NCBI GenBank assembly: GCA_947579605.1
Contig: OX388307.1
Location: 22,111,237 to 22,175,236, forward strand
Source: Athripsodes cinereus
Lineage: Eukaryota; Arthropoda; Insecta; Trichoptera; Leptoceridae
Direction: 5' to 3'
Length of the DNA stretch: 64,000 bases
The notes beneath the pieces were generated by a model, which saw only the letters and a list, made by a program, of their open reading frames with translations, made no database searches and had not been told where the DNA came from. Positions 58,946 through 64,000 of this stretch are shown here, piece after piece. The position numbers and the translations under genes are program-made. The first letter of the stretch is position 1, and every line of letters starts with the position of its first letter.

Positions 58946-59558
58946 AACTTATTTTTTATATTTCTCATTCATATTATTTTGGAATTAAAACTTTTGAAAA
59001 TATAAAGATTTTTCTTTTTTTTTTTCTTTTTGATATAGCTGCTTATAAATGTACCTGTCTGTATAATTATATGTAGACTGTTTTAATATAAAAAATTAAA
59101 TATTTGTAAACAATTTGTCTGTATCATGAAAAGCAAGACATACGCTTTCTCTTTTCGATACTAGTGTAACCTGATAACAAAGGAGTGTTTTTTTTATTAT
59201 TATATTTTCACATTATTTTATTATGCGCGAAAAAATAGAATAATAATCTACCGAACTTTTGTGTCAAAACAACATTTCATTTTATCAGTTAATTGAGTGA
59301 CATTTTTATTTGAGTTTCGAAATTCAGGGCAATATTTGCAGAATCATTTCTCGTTAGACTTTTAAATTAAGCTCCAGACAGGATGTTATTCACTTCTTTT
59401 ATACTTTTAAAATTGGGGGAGCGTACATGTCCTTGATTTCTTTTTAATTATATGTATAATTACCTACAGCTCTCGTCATTGTTGAAAAAATAATATAAAA
59501 ATGCCCACAAAAATATTAAGAGTTTAAGTTAATATTTATTTTTGTTCTCTTATTTCCA
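58946..59558. other. AT-rich DNA, nothing recognised
   Basis: Very AT-rich with T and A runs. No paired repeats or ORFs of note. Confidence 0.55.
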
Positions 59559-59920
59559 TCAATGATACATTTTTTATAAGCACGAAAGCTCTAGAAGGTT
59601 ATCAAATTTTGTGATTGACTCGTTATTTTTTTTTAATATATATGAAACATAAGATTAAATACAAAATTGTTGTAAGAGAACATTTATCTCATAAATTTGT
59701 TCCAGAAAAATATATCCATTGCTGTTTCCAAGATCTCATTCAATGATACATTTTTTATAAGCACGAAAGCTCTAGAAGGTTATCAAATTTTGTGATTGAC
59801 TCGTTATTTTTTTTTAATATATATGAAACATAAGATTAAATACAAAATTGTTGTAAGAGAACATTTATCTCATAAATTTGTTCCAGAAAAATATATCCAT
59901 TGCTGTTTCCAAGATCTCTA
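59559..59920 (+). repeat. Perfect 182-bp tandem duplication
   Basis: Unit TCAATGATACATTTTTTATA through CCAAGATCTC occurs twice head to tail (59559-59740 and 59741-59920). No difference was seen on reading through both, including runs of nine T and the TAATATATATG stretch. It is not related to the satellite. Either a very recent duplication or an assembly duplication. Confidence 0.9.
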
Positions 59921-62489
59921 GACATGCATACTAAACCAAGTCTATCGATAAACATGCTTTTTGCAAGCTCTTGCCTCCTGTCCTTAAGCATTTTACCACT
60001 TCCAGATATATTTCATAGTTTGTAATGCATTTTTCAAGGTTTTGATTATAACTAATAAAATTCATTGCAGATTACGCAAACCGTAATTTAAACAGCTGTT
60101 GAAGATATACTAATCGATTGATATTAATTGTTTACCGTTCGAACTCAATTTAGCATCAATAATATTATTTAAACCTAAATTTTCTTTTTGATTTTTATTT
60201 TTCTCTCTAACTTAAAATTAATTAATTAATTTTTTCTATCAATAAAATATGACCAATAAAAATGTTTATGATTTGTAACTACAATTGAATTATTTTTATT
60301 CTCATTTAGACAGACCACGTGTATCAATATAAAGAGAGGAATGTAATTTATTATAATTTATTTAATTTCAACATTATAATAATAAAAGAAAATGCAAATT
60401 GGTCTAATTGGCATCCATATTTATATGTGAAATCACCATGATGTGGAACTTCGTGAATATGTATGAAATAATATATATTATCCACCCTCATAGAAGAGGG
60501 TAGTAGTATATCATGATGTATAATAGTAACCCATCTAGCGAAGCTTATCGGCATACGGCAAAGAGTAGATTTGCCTTTTAAGCTCGACTTTGTGAATATT
60601 CTCATGTATCTAATAATGTGTATAATACTAATGAATATACTCCACACCCGATGCAAATTAAGGGTTGAAATTCTGGTGATAAAGATACAGAAACTAGAAG
60701 ACCTTTTTACAAACTACCAGGAAACCGATGAGATGAAAATTCTACCAACCTACCAGGAAAACGATGGCATAATTTTATTTGCAATATAGTAGGAATCGGC
60801 TCATTAATTTTTCATTATATTTCAATATGTTTTCATGTAGAAAAATATTTAAGTGATGATGACGTAATTAACTAGAAACTCTACAATATAAAATGCATTG
60901 CACTCTTATCTTTCCAATAGAATTTTGTAAAAGTTCAAATTAATAACATTTATTACTTATTTGTTCACTGTAAATTAACATCATACTTTTTTCGATATGA
61001 TAAATGGATACAATGTATATTTTCAACGGGTTATATCATAGCTAGTAGTAGTAGTATGTAATAAAGAAGTTCATTATGATATACGAATATTACATTTTGT
61101 CTGCAAATATTTCTGGATTAAAAAATAACGACTATTTTAAAAGTAATACCAAAAGAGGATTGACCATAATCCGTTACACGAGTCTGATAACATACTAGTT
61201 ACAAAGTATACACTATTTTTTTACCAGTTAACCAATTTACGTTTCCCATTAAGATCATTACATTCGAATCATAAAACTTGTAATGTGTGAATTTTTCAAT
61301 TTATCCTCCCTCTCCCCCCCCCCTCCCCCAACCACACACATGATTTACTTCACATACAACGCATTAGCAGCCATTCTCCTTACAGCATCAATCATGGTGT
61401 ATTTACGCCCTATAAAGAACAAATATTATTACATTAGAGCTCTGAATATCATCATTGCACGAATAAAATCTCCAAAGTGTCGAAAATGCGTTTTGAGTAA
61501 ACGGAATAGTGGAACATAATAATTTGTATTTATCTGTAAAATATGATTTTACACAATGTGTAGAGCAGCCATCAAATTGTGTGTAATTAAAGTTAATCTC
61601 AAGATCTCTCCATGCTATGAAAAAAGAAACGAATAAACGTATAAAACGTCACCTCATCGCCAAATCAAAGATATCAAATATTTTATACATGTTATTCACA
61701 AGACACATAAAAACGCAAAAAAAAGATTATGTGAGATTTATTCTTTTGTGCCGACTCTATGAGGATAAAATATATTTAGGAGCAGTTTTTTTCTACAGAT
61801 AAACAAAAATGAACGGAAAATGGATATTATTATCGTCACATTTTATTCCATTTTTTATACGATAAAACAGCTCTAATGGATCATTAGGATAAAAACTTTG
61901 AACATGAGCACATAGGAGGTTCTATTTGTATAGCAACGGTATAAAAGTAGGTACCTACACAACTTTTATTTAGTATCTACATATTTTCATCGTATGCGGC
62001 AAACATTGTCAAGTGCCAATATTGGACACGGTAGAATATAACATTATCGTTATTTACTATTAGTATGGAATTTTGCCAGTAGGCGGAGCTAATGGTTGGT
62101 ACATTTTATACTGTTTTTTGCTTTTCCTTATTCATGCCTACTACATTCTAAAAGTTGTTACTCCTTACGTAGAAAACATATGTAAGTTTTCTTTTCACAT
62201 TACTTGAACACAATTAATCAATAGTGTTTTTATTTTATAATAGGTAAGTATTATCTTTAAATGAGATTTTAAAATATCGAATAAGAAGTGAAAGATGAAG
62301 ATATCCTTTTTGACTGTCTAATTGAAAAATCTGAAATTGACTGCAATCGCACGAAATAGGGATGTAGTTAGGCGTTTTCATAAATAAAAAAAACATATTG
62401 AGCCTTAGCCTTCGATAAGATAAAAAGACATCTAGATGAAAGATCTTACTGACAAAACAATTTATTATCTTTGGTTCAACAAATTGTTC
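59921..62489. other. AT-rich DNA, no gene recognised
   Basis: A C-rich run lies at about 61307-61330. The 101-codon minus ORF 60351-60656 and several 60-80 codon ORFs lack motifs and overlap ORFs on the other strand. The DNA holds no obvious paired repeats. Confidence 0.45.
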
Positions 62490-62730
62490 CGTGAAACACC
62501 CGGTAAGGAAATGTTCTTACACTCTTTTCGAGCGTTCTTGATAAGGTGGCTGTTCGAAAAAATAAAGATATTTTACCTCTCAGCGATGACAATTACCACC
62601 AATTTTGAATGTCTTATTTTTTTGTTGGCCCAGAAAGGATAGCTTGTTTATAACATGCAGCTGGTCTACTGGCTACCCCACTTGCGAGATATGCCGTGAA
62701 CCCCACCAATAGTTGTATAGTAGTAGTAAC
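62490..62730 (+). mobile_element. Family C repeat, full-length copy
   Basis: Head CCGTGAAACACCCGGTAAGG and GGTGGCTGTTCGAAAAAATA, body CTCAGCGATGACAATTACCA, end GGCTACCCCACTTGCGAGAT with GTATAGTAGTAGTA tail. More diverged than 37706 and 52973. Confidence 0.75.
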
Positions 62731-62934
62731 AAAAACCTTACTGACGAAACAGTTTTTTTCAGTGATACTCGCATCTTACTTAATTTTATATAAAAAATTA
62801 CAATTTGAGAGTTATCATGAAAATTAATTGACATCTTATCATGAGTAATTTGAGCCTTATTTAAAAATAGAAAAATGCTAATTTTGGTTTGTGAGTACTT
62901 ACCTACTATAAATTCAAACATTTCAAATAACAGT

Positions 62935-64000
62935 TGATGTGCCCGGTATAGTAGGTATTGTGCCGAAAAGTTATCATTAAAAATAATAATTGGTATTTAG
63001 AAAGTGGTACTGAAATACCGAAATAAACAATGCAGTTCATAAGAATTTAGAATAACCCAACATTAAAAATATCCCTGCACTTAAAATGTACCTACATTAA
63101 TAATGTATTGTTTACTAATCTTCGTACCTGTATTCAAAATATTATCATTGTTTATTTAAATTTGTACCTGCATAGCAACAGGGGTAATAAAGAGAATAAT
63201 ATCAACAAAAGATTAAGGCGCATTCATTATGTATCAACTTAAGGCGCATTCATCATGTATCAACTTAAGGCGCATTCATTATGTATCAAATTATTTTATG
63301 AAGATTCTAGAATGTCTGCGTATTGTAATTATTGAGTATCAGCTTGGTTGGATTTTTTATACCTACGCTTCGATCTATTGAGTTTTGATATCGATGATAT
63401 ATTTTGAATTATGTAAACGACTCTTTAGGTATGAATTTTAATTTTATTGTAACATACGTAGTTTGAATATTTAATTATCTACCTAAAGGGTTGTATTGTG
63501 ACATATGTAATAGAATAAGGTGTGTTATTTTGTGTTGTGCGAAAAGACGCTTTGATAAAGAACAGTGATAAAGGACACAAGAAATATTGTTTTAAATATA
63601 ATATCAGTGAAAGAGACGCTTTAATTATACATATGTGAATAATTATAAGTCAGTGCATTGGACGCTTAACAATATCAAACTTATTTGTAAATATTTATTT
63701 CATCATGTACATAATTCCTGGAATGCAGACAAGGGTGCAGGTGTAGTCGCAATACAATGGAACTTGCGGTGAGCGTGTATTGGTATTCAATTAGCCAATC
63801 ACGGCGCTGCACAGAGATGCATCACAGCGTAGGAGGGGTATATGACCAACCCCTCTCTACACCACTCAAGGAACAGCGGAGAAATGTCCTTGAAAGATCA
63901 GTTAGTCTCCATCAGCCATCAGTGGTGAACAGTCATCATCTGACCTTCAGAGAGACAAGTCGGTCTCTGGTCATTGGACTTCAGTCGAGTTGAGATATTC
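62935..64000 (+). repeat. Diverged LTR of the same LTR family, cut by window end
   Basis: Inverse of the LTRs at 2114 and 6148, starting TGATGTGCCCGG and followed by ATTGTGCCGAAAAGTTATCA. It can be followed to the right edge, where it corresponds to about 2740 in the 3' LTR. It has many substitutions and indels, three copies of the 26-bp AAGGCGCATTCATTATGTAT repeat (63212-63290) rather than two, and a stop in the LTR ORF. It is either a solo LTR or the 5' LTR of an older element that continues outside the window. Confidence 0.88.

Noticed and set aside
60351..60656. 101-codon minus ORF
   Set aside because: AT-driven Ile/His/Tyr-rich composition, overlaps an ORF on the other strand, no motif.

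Overview
The window is a gene-poor, AT-rich animal nuclear sequence built almost entirely of repeats. No host protein-coding gene, rRNA or genuine tRNA could be recognised. The repeat set suggests an insect, most likely a moth or butterfly: RTE-type LINE 3' ends, a mariner, tRNA-derived SINEs, several fold-back MITEs and TTAA-targeted elements. No host gene is available to confirm this.

Region 1 (1 to about 23.77 kb) is a large degenerate satellite array. Its monomers are 111-125 bp, share the core GACAGGTC..CCATGA, and come in at least two types that often alternate. Parts have been re-amplified: 9883-10814 matches 15711-16642, and about 13931-15745 matches 16301-18115. The array is a nested-insertion site in which target duplications can be read against intact satellite: (i) a complete, very young, non-autonomous LTR retrotransposon (2114-7884, TSD AGGT, 1.74 kb LTRs differing only by one A in a poly-A run as far as compared), (ii) an unclassified 2.47 kb TIR transposon (10815-13282, perfect 32-bp TIRs, TSD ATTT), (iii) a 2.17 kb piggyBac-like element (19529-21698, TTAA), (iv) a 5'-truncated LINE (22261-23139), and smaller inserts at 1017-1152 and 21957-22095.

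Region 2 (about 23.8-62.9 kb) is AT-rich intergenic or intronic DNA sprinkled with short elements: an intact-ended but dead mariner (31281-32567), two hAT MITEs with 8-bp TSDs that share an internal module (40492-40830, 44455-44805), fold-back elements (25.46, 30.50, 43.80 and 49.65 kb), two copies of a tRNA-derived SINE (A), one full copy and one fragment of a second (B), a dozen or so copies of a third dispersed family (C), and several LINE reverse-transcriptase C-terminal remnants.

Region 3 (62935-64000) is a diverged, inverted LTR of the same family as the young LTR element, cut by the window edge.

The only long protein that looks genuinely coding is the 345-aa Gag-like ORF inside the LTR element (4903-5940, minus). 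It combines a Gag-like domain with a C-terminal membrane segment and has no pol. The most interesting items are this element, the unclassified ATTT-TSD transposon, the hAT pair with the shared core, and the fold-back element carrying a SINE in one arm.
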